Positions 16,145-25,641 of a stretch of 64,000 bases of DNA are shown here, piece by piece. Every line of letters begins with the position of its first letter. Position 1 is the stretch's first letter. The notes under the pieces were generated by a model that saw nothing but the letters and a program-made list of their open reading frames with translations, was not told the origin of the DNA and made no database searches. The DNA comes from JAGWJU01 sp035533295 (GTDB lineage: Bacteria > Elusimicrobiota > Elusimicrobia > UBA1565 > UBA9628): NCBI GenBank assembly GCA_035533295.1, contig DATLUA010000054.1, forward strand, positions 5,198-69,197. The letters run 5' to 3'. The translations under genes were made by a program, and so were the position numbers.

Positions 16145-17746
16145 TCACCGAACCCGGTATATCTCAAGGGCCGGCCGGCCCGTCGGATCGCGAAAAACCT
16201 TGACCCGCGCCAAGGGCGCGTCCAGCCTTGCCGCTGCGGCTTTAAGCTCGCGGGCTATGTCCGATTCCGTGTCGTTCTCAACGAGGAAATAAGGCCTGTC
16301 CTTGCGGAGCAGCCACCTCCTCCAAGGAAGACGGTTGCTTAAAATCCGGTCAGGCCACGGAATAAGAACCGCCCGGCCCTGCGAAAAATAAGGCGCTGCG
16401 GCGGTGAATGGCACCGACAAGGAAATGATGGGAATCCGCGCTTCCTGGCCGGCCCATTGAGACGCTTGAATAATCAGCGGCGACATCTCGTACCAGTGCG
16501 CCGCGGCCACGTCGACATTATCCTTTCGAAAAAGCCGGGCATCGCCGGCGAACTGGGCGGCGCAGGCCAGGGCCAGCGCGCACCGGGCGGCCGCGCGCGG
16601 CCGCCCGGCGGGAACGTCGGCAATCCAGGAAACCGCCAGCACGGCCAGGATGGGAACCAAGGGGGTCAAATGGATGGCCAGCTGATCGGTCGGGCTTACG
16701 GCCGCGATGAGAAAATATCCGATGGCGATAATCCAGAGAGCCGCCGTGGCGCTCCAAAGCGTGCGCCGTCGCCAGGCGCTTCGAGCGGCAAAAGCCAAAG
16801 AGAGCAGAAGCGTCGCGGCATAGAGCCAGTGCCACGGCTCCGGGATCATGACGCCCTCTGGGCCGTCGCACAGGCTCACCAATTGGCTCGCGTTGAACTT
16901 CAGGTTCATCCAATACGCCAAGTTGCTGCAGGTCTCGTAGCCGGGCAAACCGCACGTTGGCGAGTCTCGATTGACGAGACGGCGGGCATAAAAAAAGACG
17001 CTGAACCAGCCATGAGCCGCGTTCCAAGCAAGGATGGGCAGCAGGAAAATCCCGGCGCAGAGGAGGAATCCGGAGATGAGCCGGGCTTTGGCGGCATTGG
17101 ACTTTGGCAGCAGGGCGATGACCTCGCGCCAGACCAGGGCCGCGTAAAGCGCAAGACCTGCGCCGAGGCCCGCCACCCAGGTCCGGGTGCAGAGCCCCAT
17201 AAAAAAAGCGGCGCAGGCCGCCCAGGCATAAGCCGGCTTGCGCGCGCGGACGAATGACAGGGCGAAGCACAAGGCCCAGACGGACGCCGCCACGTCCGGC
17301 GCACTGACATATTCGCTGCGCGTCATCGCCATTGCGGGACAGACGGCCAGCAGGACCGTCGAGAGAAACGCGGCCGCCTTGCTTTCCGTGGCGAGAAAAG
17401 TCAGCCGCCACGTTCCCCAGAGCGCGAGGAGAAACATGAGCGCGGAGTAGCTCCGCAGCGATGCCAGCGTGCCGCCGCCCAAGGCGACAAAGGGCGAGAG
17501 CAAGTAAATCCCCCACGGTCCGTGCGAGGGGTTTAACATCAGGGGCGTTTTCCAACCAAAGACCGCGGCGCTCGGCCCCGTGAACATGTTGGGAATCTGA
17601 TGAATCCAGGCGTAGGCCGCGATGCCGCTTAGCGCCTCGCCCGTGAATACGCCTTGATACGGCCAGAGGCGGCAAAGGAGAACGAGGAAGAGCCCCCAGG
17701 AAAAAAGCACGGCGGCCGGTTCTGAAAAACGCTCAAGCCGTTTCAT
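16145..17746 (-). CDS. GT-C type integral-membrane glycosyltransferase-like protein
   Basis: A 533-residue protein with about ten to eleven membrane helices and a soluble C-terminal domain, resembling the ArnT/PMT family of lipid-linked sugar transferases. It has a Tyr/Trp-rich first periplasmic loop (MLNPSHGPWGIYLLSP) and a conserved-looking RSEYVSAPD segment; no signature allows a substrate call. The start is ATG 17746, which overlaps the preceding stop (ATGA), so it is coupled to the DUF2723 gene upstream. They probably act together on a cell-surface polymer or glycoprotein. Confidence 0.6.
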   Translation of the reverse strand: MKRLERFSEPAAVLFSWGLFLVLLCRLWPYQGVFTGEALSGIAAYAWIHQIPNMFTGPSAAVFGWKTPLMLNPSHGPWGIYLLSPFVALGGGTLASLRSYSALMFLLALWGTWRLTFLATESKAAAFLSTVLLAVCPAMAMTRSEYVSAPDVAASVWALCFALSFVRARKPAYAWAACAAFFMGLCTRTWVAGLGAGLALYAALVWREVIALLPKSNAAKARLISGFLLCAGIFLLPILAWNAAHGWFSVFFYARRLVNRDSPTCGLPGYETCSNLAYWMNLKFNASQLVSLCDGPEGVMIPEPWHWLYAATLLLSLAFAARSAWRRRTLWSATAALWIIAIGYFLIAAVSPTDQLAIHLTPLVPILAVLAVSWIADVPAGRPRAAARCALALACAAQFAGDARLFRKDNVDVAAAHWYEMSPLIIQASQWAGQEARIPIISLSVPFTAAAPYFSQGRAVLIPWPDRILSNRLPWRRWLLRKDRPYFLVENDTESDIARELKAAAARLDAPLARVKVFRDPTGRPALEIYRVR

Positions 17747-20016
17747 CTGTGGGACGGGCGCTTGGCGAGGCGGCTCCGAATTTCCGGCAGGTAATGCAGC
17801 GCCGGCGCGTAACGCGGATCGACTTGCAGGGCCAAAGAGAGCTCGCGCGCCGCGATGCCCCAATCCTTGCCCCAATAGAGCACCGCGTAGTCGTAGTGGG
17901 TTTCGGCCAGAGGATAAATCGCGAGCGAGTTCTGGTAGCTCCGCTCGGCGCGGGCAGGATTCCCCAGATGCTGCTCGGCCACGCCCTCGTGCATCAAGGC
18001 ATCGGCCTCCTGCTTTTTAATTTCGGCGACGACGCCGGGCAGCGCGGCGTATTGGCCGGCCAGAACGACCAAGCGCGCGCCGATTCGGGCCGCGAGCGCG
18101 TAATTTTGGGCTGCGAGCGCGTAGTCGCCGCGCGAGAAGGCGTCGTAGCCCAAAAAGGCCGGCGCCTGTGGCGAAAGCCAGTCCATGGCCCAGCCCCATC
18201 TGATTTGCGAAAGACCCAGGGACTTCAGGCCCGTCTCATAAGCGTCCGAGCCCGCCTTGTAGAGCGCCTGGCTGTAGTCCGCGACCACATCCGAGGTGAA
18301 AAAGTCGTGGTAGGCGTCGTAATCGTAATCGCCGCGAAAAGCCATCAAGCTCCAGGGCGCGACTGAAGCCCGTGCATCGTATTTTTGTTGCCATCCGATT
18401 AAAAACCCTTGGGATTTCGCCGAGCCCGCCAGGTCCTGCGGAACGGCGGCGTCGGGCGTGGCGAAGGCCGGCGCATCAGCGGCCGCGAGCTGTTTTAAGC
18501 CCGCGTCGCTCTCCGCCTCGCCGATAAAGGCGTTGGGGTGATCTTTCTGGAAGCCGTTTTGGTACCATGGCGCGCCGGAGAGCCCCTGCGCCACCACGCG
18601 CACCTCCGGCCGCAGGCCCATCACGGTCTGGTAGAACCACAGGGTGTAGACCGGCACGTCTTCCTTGACGATGACCGTGCCGCGCGGCGGAACGCAGAGA
18701 AAAACGTTGCGCGCGTAGTCGAGGCTAAAGAAGTGGCTCCTTCGGTCCATGGCGTGAACCCGCCCGGCCAAGAGCGGCGCCAGCGCCAGCGCCGCGACCG
18801 CGGCGGCGGCCAGCGCTGGACAAACGCTTTGCGCGAGCCAAGCGATGCCCTCAGCGGCCCACAGGATCAGGATGATGTCCGGAAGCAGGTAGTACGGCAG
18901 GACGATGGCGGCGGCGTGCGGGTTGGGCGGCATGTTAGCGATGAAGAGAAAGAAAGGCCCGGTCCAATACCAGCAGGCCAAAAGCCCCAACCAGCGCCGG
19001 CGCTCATCCCTCCAACATTTGAAGAACCCCGCGGCGCAGGCGGCCAAGCCTACCAGGGAGAACTGTCTCCAAAGGTGCTGGGCGTAGAGGACCATGTTGA
19101 CGCCGAAGAGCTGGCCGATGCGGTAGTTCTCGGAGATGAGATCCAGAGTGCCGCCGTACTTGGTGCGCAGCACGCTCGCGATCAAATTCCCGAAGACCGC
19201 GGGGTGGTGCCAGTCAAGCCACGGTCCCGCGGCCGAGCGCAGTGACAAGTAGGCGTAGACCGAGAGACCCAAAGCCGCGAAGACGGCGCTCCGCATGGCC
19301 CAGCGCAAGCGATCTTTCACGGGGCAGAGCCACAGGACCGTGCCTGCGATCAAGATCGCGAGGGGATAGTTTTTCTTGGACAAGGCCATTATGGCGGGAA
19401 AAACCAAAAATGAAAACACCGACCAGAGCGCGGTTTTGTTTTTGTCCTCGTCGCCGAGCACCAGCCACAAGAGCCCGGGAATCAGCATAAGTATTTCGAG
19501 GCGGTTGCCCAAGAATAGGCCGAACAAGAAGACAAAGCCCAGCCAAACTTTTTCCCGATAAGCTCGGCCCAAACTCAGCGCCAGGGCGATCAAAATGACG
19601 GCGAGCAAAATGGAGAGCGAATACATCTCCTGGACCTGGGACACGGCCCAGAAATCCGAGTTCGGGCCCAGGAGCAGCGCCGCGCCCAGCGCCGCAATCG
19701 CGCCGAAGAATCTTTCGCTAAGAATATAGAGCGCCGAGACGGCCGCGGCACCGGCCAGGGCCGACAAGATCATCAGCCGGTAGGCGGGATTGCCCAGAGG
19801 CACAAGGTCCATGACGTGTCCCAGCATGATGTAGAGCGGGTATCCTGTCGGGTGGGACACGCCCAAGGTCCAGGCGCTGGTGGCCATCTCGCCCGAGTCG
19901 CGATAGGGCGCCAAGGCCGGAAAGGCGGTGAACAGGTAAAGCGCGAAGAAGCCGAAGAACAGGCCGAGCGCGGCGCTCGCGGCGGCCAAGCGCTTGGCTA
20001 CTGGCCGGTTGATCAT
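17743..20016 (-). CDS. DUF2723 membrane protein with C-terminal TPR
   Basis: A 757-residue protein. The N-terminal DUF2723 signature is clear (YRDSGEMATSAWTLGVSHPTGYPLY), followed by about ten membrane helices, a large soluble domain and TPR-like repeats in the last ~120 residues (LMHEGVAEQHLGNPARAERSYQNSLAIYP). The family is of unknown biochemistry but resembles GT-C glycosyltransferases. ATG 20016 is preferred over the longer frame because a weak CAATAT hexamer ends 6 bases upstream of it. It is divergent from the PAP2 gene and coupled to the ArnT-like gene. Confidence 0.78.
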   Translation of the reverse strand: MINRPVAKRLAAASAALGLFFGFFALYLFTAFPALAPYRDSGEMATSAWTLGVSHPTGYPLYIMLGHVMDLVPLGNPAYRLMILSALAGAAAVSALYILSERFFGAIAALGAALLLGPNSDFWAVSQVQEMYSLSILLAVILIALALSLGRAYREKVWLGFVFLFGLFLGNRLEILMLIPGLLWLVLGDEDKNKTALWSVFSFLVFPAIMALSKKNYPLAILIAGTVLWLCPVKDRLRWAMRSAVFAALGLSVYAYLSLRSAAGPWLDWHHPAVFGNLIASVLRTKYGGTLDLISENYRIGQLFGVNMVLYAQHLWRQFSLVGLAACAAGFFKCWRDERRRWLGLLACWYWTGPFFLFIANMPPNPHAAAIVLPYYLLPDIILILWAAEGIAWLAQSVCPALAAAAVAALALAPLLAGRVHAMDRRSHFFSLDYARNVFLCVPPRGTVIVKEDVPVYTLWFYQTVMGLRPEVRVVAQGLSGAPWYQNGFQKDHPNAFIGEAESDAGLKQLAAADAPAFATPDAAVPQDLAGSAKSQGFLIGWQQKYDARASVAPWSLMAFRGDYDYDAYHDFFTSDVVADYSQALYKAGSDAYETGLKSLGLSQIRWGWAMDWLSPQAPAFLGYDAFSRGDYALAAQNYALAARIGARLVVLAGQYAALPGVVAEIKKQEADALMHEGVAEQHLGNPARAERSYQNSLAIYPLAETHYDYAVLYWGKDWGIAARELSLALQVDPRYAPALHYLPEIRSRLAKRPSHR

Positions 20017-20050
20017 CCTTGAATATTGCCAGATTGCCCGGCGGTTTTCA

Positions 20051-20818
20051 ATGAGGGCGAAGGCCGCTCCCCGGGCTTTACACGACGAGGGGGCCATTGA
20101 TACCATCTACCAATCCGTGGCGCTATTGCAAGAGGAACGGACGCTCGCGGGCCCGGGCCCGCGCGAAACGACGGGTTGGGGGCAAAGCGAGTTTGCCAGG
20201 GCCGCCGTGGCCCTGGTCGCCGCCGCTTTGCTGGTCGCTGGCTTTCTGAGGATGGAAAACTTCTGCGCGTCGCTGCAGAGCTTCCACCCCGCCGCGCTGC
20301 CCTGGGACGGCCTCATCCCCCTGGAGCCTGCCTGGGTTTGGATCTACCTGCTTTATTACCCGTTCTGCGTGAGCGCCGCTTTTTTTCCGGGGGTCTTTCG
20401 CAGGGCGCGTGTATTCTGGGCGATTCTGCTGGGCTTCCTTTTCCAGTTCGCGGCCGCCGGCCTGATTTTTTATTTTTTCCCCACGCGCATCGTCCATCCG
20501 TCCGTGCCGGGCGTGGGCTTAAGCGCGCAGGCCCTGCGCGAGCTCTACGCCGTGGACAGCGGCCACTGCATTTTTCCCTCTCTGCACGTGGCCAACACGG
20601 TTTTCGTCTCCCTGGTCGCGACCCGGATGCTCGCCAAGCGCTGGAGCGCGCTTTTTTTCATTGTGGCCGGGATCATCGCCGCGTCGACCGTGCTGGTCAA
20701 GCAGCATTTCCTGGTGGACATCCCCTCCGGCGCGCTTCTGGGAATTTTGGCCTACTGGCTCGCCACCCGGCCCGCGCTTGAAGGCCCGAAGGCCGGCGGG
20801 CTGCCGATAAAGGGCTGA
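20051..20818 (+). CDS. PAP2-superfamily (AUR1-like) membrane phosphatase/transferase
   Basis: A 255-residue protein with about six membrane helices. The catalytic core is GHCIFPSLHVANTVF (conserved SLH His) and KQHFLVDIPSGALLG (second His and Asp), typical of inositolphosphotransferase-like PAP2 proteins that act on lipid phosphates or polyprenyl carriers. ATG 20051 is used; GTG 20117 is an alternative, since TTTACA (20077-20082) and GATACC (20099-20104) would place +1 near 20111. The stop is two bases from the convergent CoA-transferase stop. Confidence 0.75.
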   Translation: MRAKAAPRALHDEGAIDTIYQSVALLQEERTLAGPGPRETTGWGQSEFARAAVALVAAALLVAGFLRMENFCASLQSFHPAALPWDGLIPLEPAWVWIYLLYYPFCVSAAFFPGVFRRARVFWAILLGFLFQFAAAGLIFYFFPTRIVHPSVPGVGLSAQALRELYAVDSGHCIFPSLHVANTVFVSLVATRMLAKRWSALFFIVAGIIAASTVLVKQHFLVDIPSGALLGILAYWLATRPALEGPKAGGLPIKG

Positions 20819-20820
20819 TT

Positions 20821-21876
20821 TTAGCGGCGTGCCCGGCCCTTGGCGGCGCTTTCGCGCAGGAAGCGCGCCGCCTCCGCCAGGCAAAGGACCGCCGTCACGC
20901 AGACGTCCTTGGCCGCAAAGCGCTTCATCCATTCTTCGCGGTCCGCCAATTTAAAAACTTTTTGAATTTTCCTGGAGAGCGCCGCGGCGTTTTTGAGCGG
21001 GTCGTCGGCCATGGGCTTGAGCTTGGCCAGATCCAGGAGATCGAGAAGGGCCAAGGCGAATCCCTTTTCAAGTGCGGCCACGGCCAGCAAGGCGCCGTCT
21101 TTAGTTTCGTAGAGGCGATAAAAGGGGTGGGCGCCGTTCCACCAATGCCGGCCCCGGCCCGGATCCTCTCCGGTCGCCCGCCAGTGCCCCAGGGCCGCGA
21201 CTAGCCACGAGTGCACGGCGTCCGTCATTGAAATCCGGATGCGGCGCCCGCGCCGAGTCCGGTCTCTTTCCAACAGAGCCGCCAAAATTCCGGAAACGGC
21301 GGCCATGCTGCCGGCCAAGTCCGCGATTTGCGCCGAGGGAAACGCGACTTGCCCCGCGGAGGTGCCCAGGCCTAGAAAGCCGCTCATGGCCAGGAAATTC
21401 AAGTCGTGCCCCGCTTTGCGGCCCCAGGCCGACGCGGGATTGTAGCCCGAAATCGAGCAGTAAACCAAGCGCGGGTTGACGCGGCGCACAGCCTCGAAAC
21501 CCAGGCCGATGCGCTCCATGACCCCGGGCCGAAAGCCTTCCACCAGGACGTCCGCCTTGCCCAGCATGTCGCGCAGCCGCCGCAGTCCCGAGGGCTTACG
21601 AAAATCGAGGCTCAGCGTCTTTTTCCCCCGGTTGATGAGCCGGTACATGGATCCAATCCCGCCAATCGCGGGAGAAAAAGCCTTCAAGGGGTCCTGGAAA
21701 TAAGGAAGCTCGACGTGCGTGACGCGGCAGCCCATGTCGGCCAGGATTTGCGTCGCGTAGGGGCCGGGCAGCATGCGACTTAAATCAACGATGAGAATTT
21801 TTAAAAATCCATTAAAGGGGATCCCAATCCCGCCCAGGGGTCTCTCCGGCTCCGAGTGCCCGCGGCGATTTTTCAT
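20821..21876 (-). CDS. CaiB/BaiF family CoA-transferase
   Basis: A 351-residue class III CoA-transferase or alpha-methylacyl-CoA racemase-like protein: ILIVDLSRMLPGPYATQILADMGCRVTHVE at the N-terminus, the LSLDFRKPSGLRRLRDMLGKADVLVEGFRPGVMERIG block, and the catalytic Asp in QIADLAGSM. The start ATG 21876 shares one base with the stop of the DUF2723 gene (TAATG). No acyl-CoA pathway genes are nearby, so its substrate is unknown. A coding link with a membrane glycosylation-type gene is odd. Confidence 0.85.
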   Translation of the reverse strand: MKNRRGHSEPERPLGGIGIPFNGFLKILIVDLSRMLPGPYATQILADMGCRVTHVELPYFQDPLKAFSPAIGGIGSMYRLINRGKKTLSLDFRKPSGLRRLRDMLGKADVLVEGFRPGVMERIGLGFEAVRRVNPRLVYCSISGYNPASAWGRKAGHDLNFLAMSGFLGLGTSAGQVAFPSAQIADLAGSMAAVSGILAALLERDRTRRGRRIRISMTDAVHSWLVAALGHWRATGEDPGRGRHWWNGAHPFYRLYETKDGALLAVAALEKGFALALLDLLDLAKLKPMADDPLKNAAALSRKIQKVFKLADREEWMKRFAAKDVCVTAVLCLAEAARFLRESAAKGRARR

Positions 21877-24023
21877 TATTGACCGGCCCGCGCCGCCCGG
21901 AAGGCCGCTCCCCGCGCGAAATTCGCCCACGTCGCGTTGCCAGGGACAAGGCGTGACGCTTGCGAAAGCGCCGCGGCGGCTTCTTTCCAGCGCTTTTGCT
22001 TCCAGTAGAGCTCGCCCAAATCATAGTAAGCCTCGGCCCAGTTCAGATTCTTAGCCGTGGCTTCCAAGTAGAGCGCCTCGGCGGTTTTCGGTCGGCCCAA
22101 GTGCTCGTAGGCTACGCCCAGGTTGCACAACACGTCCGCGTCGCCGGGATACACGGCGCGCGCCAACTCCAAGGCGCCCTGCGCCTGGGGCCACAAGGAT
22201 TTTTGCGCCGCGTCATAGGCGATAAATTCCAGCTGGTAGACGACCTGCTTTTGGGTCCACAAGGCGTCGGGCGCCAAAAGCCAGGTCTCTTCAAGGTCCG
22301 TGATGGCTTGCGGAAAATCCCCCCGCGCCGCCAAGTCCGCCGCGCGCATGACGGGGTAGAACGCGACCAGGTCCCGGTCGCGGTAGTGGTTTTGCAACAG
22401 GCTCATCTCCCAGCGCTCGGGATAAATCGCCCACAGGGCTTGGTCGACGGCAGCGCCGCCGGCCTTCGCGGCTGGGTGGTAGAGCAGCCCCGCGGGATTC
22501 AAGACAAAGCCGGGCAGGATATGGGGATTGAGCGTGGCGTAATAGAGCCGGCCCGTGCGCGCGAGGGCGCTTTCCACCGCGTCGCGGCGGCTTTCCTTCA
22601 TCTCTTTGGGCAAGTCGAGAAAGTCCGGACCGTAAGGGTTGGCGAAAACGAGACCTCCGCGGTCGTGCAGGTCCACGTCCGGCCGCAGGCCCTCGGCCCG
22701 GGTCAGAAAAGCCAACGAATAAAACGTGTCGTCCCCCCCGTCCATATATAAGGAGGAGCCGGGCGGCAGGCTGTGCAGAATCGCGCGGCCATAGTCGTAG
22801 GAGGCAAAATCTCCCCGCTCGTTCCAGGCCCCGGCCGAGCCGAAGGCCGCCAAGAGCGGGCACAGGCATAGGGCCCAAGCCGCGGCGCGCCCTGCCGCGC
22901 GCGGCAGAATCATTTCGAGGGCCTCCACGCCCGCGCCGGCCAGGAGCGCCGCGCCTAGCCACGAGGCCAGGTAGAAGCGCTGCAACGCGGAGCTGGTCTG
23001 CGCGTCGAAGGGCGGGTTGCCCAGCATCAGAAAAAAGGGCCCCGCGATAAAGAGGATGAGCAACGGAAAGGCGAGGCTTGAGCGCAGCTTCAACTTCGTC
23101 CAAGCCGCGGCGCCAATGGCCGATAGCGCCGCTGCGGGCCAGCCCAACTCGCGCAGGGAATATCGTCCGTAGCGCGCGAGCTGGAGGGCCCACGCGCGCA
23201 CGCCGCGCGTCTGCGCGCCCTGCACGGTCAGCGAAAACGAGCCGTAGTCTCGGCGAAAAAACATGTGCCAGAAGCGCGCCCAGGTGGTGGGCTGGTCCCA
23301 ATCCAAGGGCGGCACATGCGCCGCGCGCACCGGGAGATAAATGTACGCGCAGAGTCCCAGCACGAAAAATAGGCCGAACACCACGGCCGCGTGGGAAATT
23401 CGCTGCAGCGCCGCGCGGGTGTCTCCGTAGCGAACTGAGCCCGTGAAATCCCGCATCGGGGTGAGCGCAGGAGATGTCCGCGCGGCGCTGATCCACAGCT
23501 CCGCGGCCAGCGCCGGGAAAATCAGCACGATGGTCTGGTGGTTGGCCATGCCCAAGCCGAAGACCAGGCCCGCCGCGGCCATGGGCTTGTCGCCCCAGAG
23601 TTGCTCCCGGAACCGGAAGACCACCCAAATCGCGGCCGCGGCAAAGAGCATGTGCAGCGCGAAGACCTCGGTTACGGCCGATTCGTAGCGCCACAGGACG
23701 CAGCAGCCCAAAACAAGCGCGGCAAAGAGCCGCGCCGGGCGGCTTAAGCCCGCGCGCTTGGCGGCGTTTACGAAAATCGCCAGGGCCAGCGCGCCGCAGA
23801 GCGCGGAGAAAACGTTGGTGCGGTAGGCCCAGTTGCCCGCGGCCAAAAAGGTGCCCAGCGCCCGGGACATCAAGACGTAGATGGGATAGCCCGGCGCGTG
23901 GGGCAGGCCCAAGGCCGCCACGCTGGCCGCGTATTCCCCCGCGTCGCCGAAGGTCACGCTGGGCGCGGCGCTCCAAAGCCCGGCCGCGAAAAACCCCAGG
24001 AAAATCAGGATGGGCTCAAGCAC
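21876..24023 (-). CDS. DUF2723 membrane protein with TPR repeats
   Basis: A 715-residue paralogue of the 17743-20016 product: DUF2723 motif FGDAGEYAASVAALGLPHAPGYPIY, about ten to twelve membrane helices, then a soluble part ending in TPR units (LCNLGVAYEHLGRPKTAEALYLEAT, YYDLGELYWKQKRWKEAAAALSQAS). The start is GTG 24023. No good -10 lies 6 bases upstream; a TAGAAT on this strand at 24161-24166 could drive it through a short leader carrying a 42-codon frame (24144-24016) that overlaps the GTG. It is probably involved in cell-surface glycan transfer. Confidence 0.78.
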   Translation of the reverse strand: MLEPILIFLGFFAAGLWSAAPSVTFGDAGEYAASVAALGLPHAPGYPIYVLMSRALGTFLAAGNWAYRTNVFSALCGALALAIFVNAAKRAGLSRPARLFAALVLGCCVLWRYESAVTEVFALHMLFAAAAIWVVFRFREQLWGDKPMAAAGLVFGLGMANHQTIVLIFPALAAELWISAARTSPALTPMRDFTGSVRYGDTRAALQRISHAAVVFGLFFVLGLCAYIYLPVRAAHVPPLDWDQPTTWARFWHMFFRRDYGSFSLTVQGAQTRGVRAWALQLARYGRYSLRELGWPAAALSAIGAAAWTKLKLRSSLAFPLLILFIAGPFFLMLGNPPFDAQTSSALQRFYLASWLGAALLAGAGVEALEMILPRAAGRAAAWALCLCPLLAAFGSAGAWNERGDFASYDYGRAILHSLPPGSSLYMDGGDDTFYSLAFLTRAEGLRPDVDLHDRGGLVFANPYGPDFLDLPKEMKESRRDAVESALARTGRLYYATLNPHILPGFVLNPAGLLYHPAAKAGGAAVDQALWAIYPERWEMSLLQNHYRDRDLVAFYPVMRAADLAARGDFPQAITDLEETWLLAPDALWTQKQVVYQLEFIAYDAAQKSLWPQAQGALELARAVYPGDADVLCNLGVAYEHLGRPKTAEALYLEATAKNLNWAEAYYDLGELYWKQKRWKEAAAALSQASRLVPGNATWANFARGAAFRAARAGQ

Positions 24024-24381
24024 GGCCTATCTCCGCTACCAACTGCTGCAAAACAGTCGTGGCACGCCGCCAGCGCTCGATCTCTCCCAGGCCCGCGCAC
24101 GCGGCCGTGATGAAGCGCAGGCTCAAGAGTTTGGTCAAGCGCATGGGAAGTCCCTGGGCGATTCTACAAAACGAATAGGCTGGTGCGGGCGCGTCCGCAG
24201 GCGAACCGCGCGATTTCGAGGCCTGGGAACTTTTGCAGCGCCTCCATCGCGGATGAGGTAGGGGTCGGGACAGAGAGCGCATCGAAGACGCGATGCGGAA
24301 AGTCGGCGTGCTTCTGCTCGCCATCGCGCCGCTTGACGTCGATTTAAACTCTTGATTTTCTTCGCTGTCGGGATAACAGTA
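24024..24381. other. intergenic with degraded coding debris
   Basis: No intact gene. On the plus strand a broken frame reads RDFEAWELLQRLHRG, a stop, then RERIEDAMRKVGVLLLAIAPLDVDLNS before a second stop near 24355; it looks like the remains of a protein but is not identifiable. On the minus strand lies a 42-codon frame (24144-24016) whose start has a TAGAAT hexamer 16 bases upstream. Confidence 0.4.
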
Positions 24382-24960
24382 ATGACGGAGGCCTTCATCA
24401 AGGCGCCGCCACGCTTTTCGCCGCGGTTTTCGCGGTCTTCGCGCCCGCGCCCCATGCGGCTGCATCCATGGATCAACTCTGCGCAGGCGAAATAAAGGCG
24501 GGCTCCGTGAAGAAGGCGCACGGATATCCGGTCGCGGGAGACTATCTCGAGGATATCGGCCGGGAGTGCTCGCATATTGCCGCCCTGGAAGTCGAAGTCG
24601 CGCGGAAATCCCCCGCCGCCTGCCCCGGCGCGACGGGGTGCATGGATTGCTTCAAGCGGGCCCTGCGCAGGAGCCCGCCGCGCTCTACGTCGGCCTTGCG
24701 GCAGAAAGCAGCAGGCCGCGCTGACGCGCCTTCAGGCGCTCGAGGAGGGATCGTTGGATTTGTTCCGGCAAAAGGCTCTGACCTCCATTGGGCAGGTGAT
24801 GGCGAAGCCTTCCGCCCTCCAGCCGCAGTGCGGCAAGAGCGCCTGCGGAACCGCCGAGGTCAAGCGGCGCGCCGCCGTGTACGAGAAATTGAACGCGCGT
24901 CTGTTAAAGCTTCAAGCTGCGGCCGGTTTGGGCGGGGCCGCGCCTAACTCTCCGCGATAA
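24382..24960 (+). pseudogene. frameshifted exported protein of unknown family
   Basis: Three frames join into one plausible protein. A hydrophobic signal-like stretch (ATLFAAVFAVFAPAPHAAAS) leads into MDQLCAGEIKAGSVKKAHGYPVAG and a Cys-containing segment to GCMDCFKRAL. The match then moves to a second frame (EPAALYVGLAAES) and a third (QQAALTRLQALEEGSLDLFRQKAL...) ending at 24960. At least two frameshifts are needed, plus one between ATG 24382 and the signal. The family is unknown; Cys pairs suggest a periplasmic disulfide protein. Sequencing error is the alternative. Confidence 0.45.
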
Positions 24961-25024
24961 GCCCCTGCGGGCGGGCGCGGAGAGTTCCGGATTCTGATTC
25001 TGGCGTTTACACCCGGCAAAATTT

Positions 25025-25030
25025 TATACT
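25025..25030 (+). promoter_or_regulatory. -10 element of the cytochrome pair
   Basis: TATACT with 8 bases between it and ATG 25039; the predicted +1 is about 25037. A TTTACA lies only 13 bases upstream, too close for a normal -35. Confidence 0.45.
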
Positions 25031-25038
25031 GAGCGCGC

Positions 25039-25641
25039 ATGGCACCCCGTTCAAAGCCCGGTCGCAAATTCTGGAGCGCCCTGCTTTTGGGCGCCGCGCT
25101 GGGCGTCTTGGCCGCCGTGAGCGCGGAAATCTCCGGAGTCTACCTCGCGGCCACGCGCGGCTGGCTGCCAGCCAACGCGGACGCGCCGCCGCCTGCCCTG
25201 GAGCGCTGGCTCGCGACCACGGCCTTAAACGCGCTTATCCTGCGCGAAGCCACCACCAAGCCCAACCCGGTCGCCTACACCGAGGCCAACTTCGTGGCGG
25301 GCGTGCGCATCTACGCCGCCAACTGCGCGATCTGCCACGGCGCGGCCGACGGCCGGGCCTCCAACGTCGCCCGCGGCCTCTACCAGAAGGCGCCGCAGCT
25401 CGCGCGCTACGGCGTCGCGGACGACAACCCCGGCGACGTGTATTGGAAAATCGCCCACGGCATCCGCATGACGGGCATGCCGGCCTTCGGCGGCGCCTTG
25501 ACCCTAAAACAGATTTGGCAGCTTGTGCTTTTCCTGCAAAACATGCACTATCTGCCTCGGACGGCTCAAAAAGTTTGGGACGCCGTGCCTGACGCGTCCG
25601 CCAGCGACGCCCATCCGTCATCAAAGGAGAAACGCTCATGA
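25039..25641 (+). CDS. membrane-anchored c-type cytochrome
   Basis: A 200-residue protein with an N-terminal membrane anchor (LLLGAALGVLAAVSAEISGVYLA) and a cytochrome c domain with the haem motif CAICH and the distal Met in the RMTGMPAFGG block. It would carry electrons in the periplasm. A truncated paralogue lies at 63510-63863, with the same ANADA...NPV...CHGA.DGKASNV.GLYQK pattern. The stop overlaps the next gene in ATGA, so the two cytochromes form a pair. The predicted transcript is almost leaderless. Confidence 0.85.
   Translation: MAPRSKPGRKFWSALLLGAALGVLAAVSAEISGVYLAATRGWLPANADAPPPALERWLATTALNALILREATTKPNPVAYTEANFVAGVRIYAANCAICHGAADGRASNVARGLYQKAPQLARYGVADDNPGDVYWKIAHGIRMTGMPAFGGALTLKQIWQLVLFLQNMHYLPRTAQKVWDAVPDASASDAHPSSKEKRS

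Noticed and set aside
24016..24144. A 42-codon upstream gene before the second DUF2723 gene
   Set aside because: It overlaps the GTG and has a TAGAAT upstream, but nothing else supports coding; noted only as a possible leader peptide.
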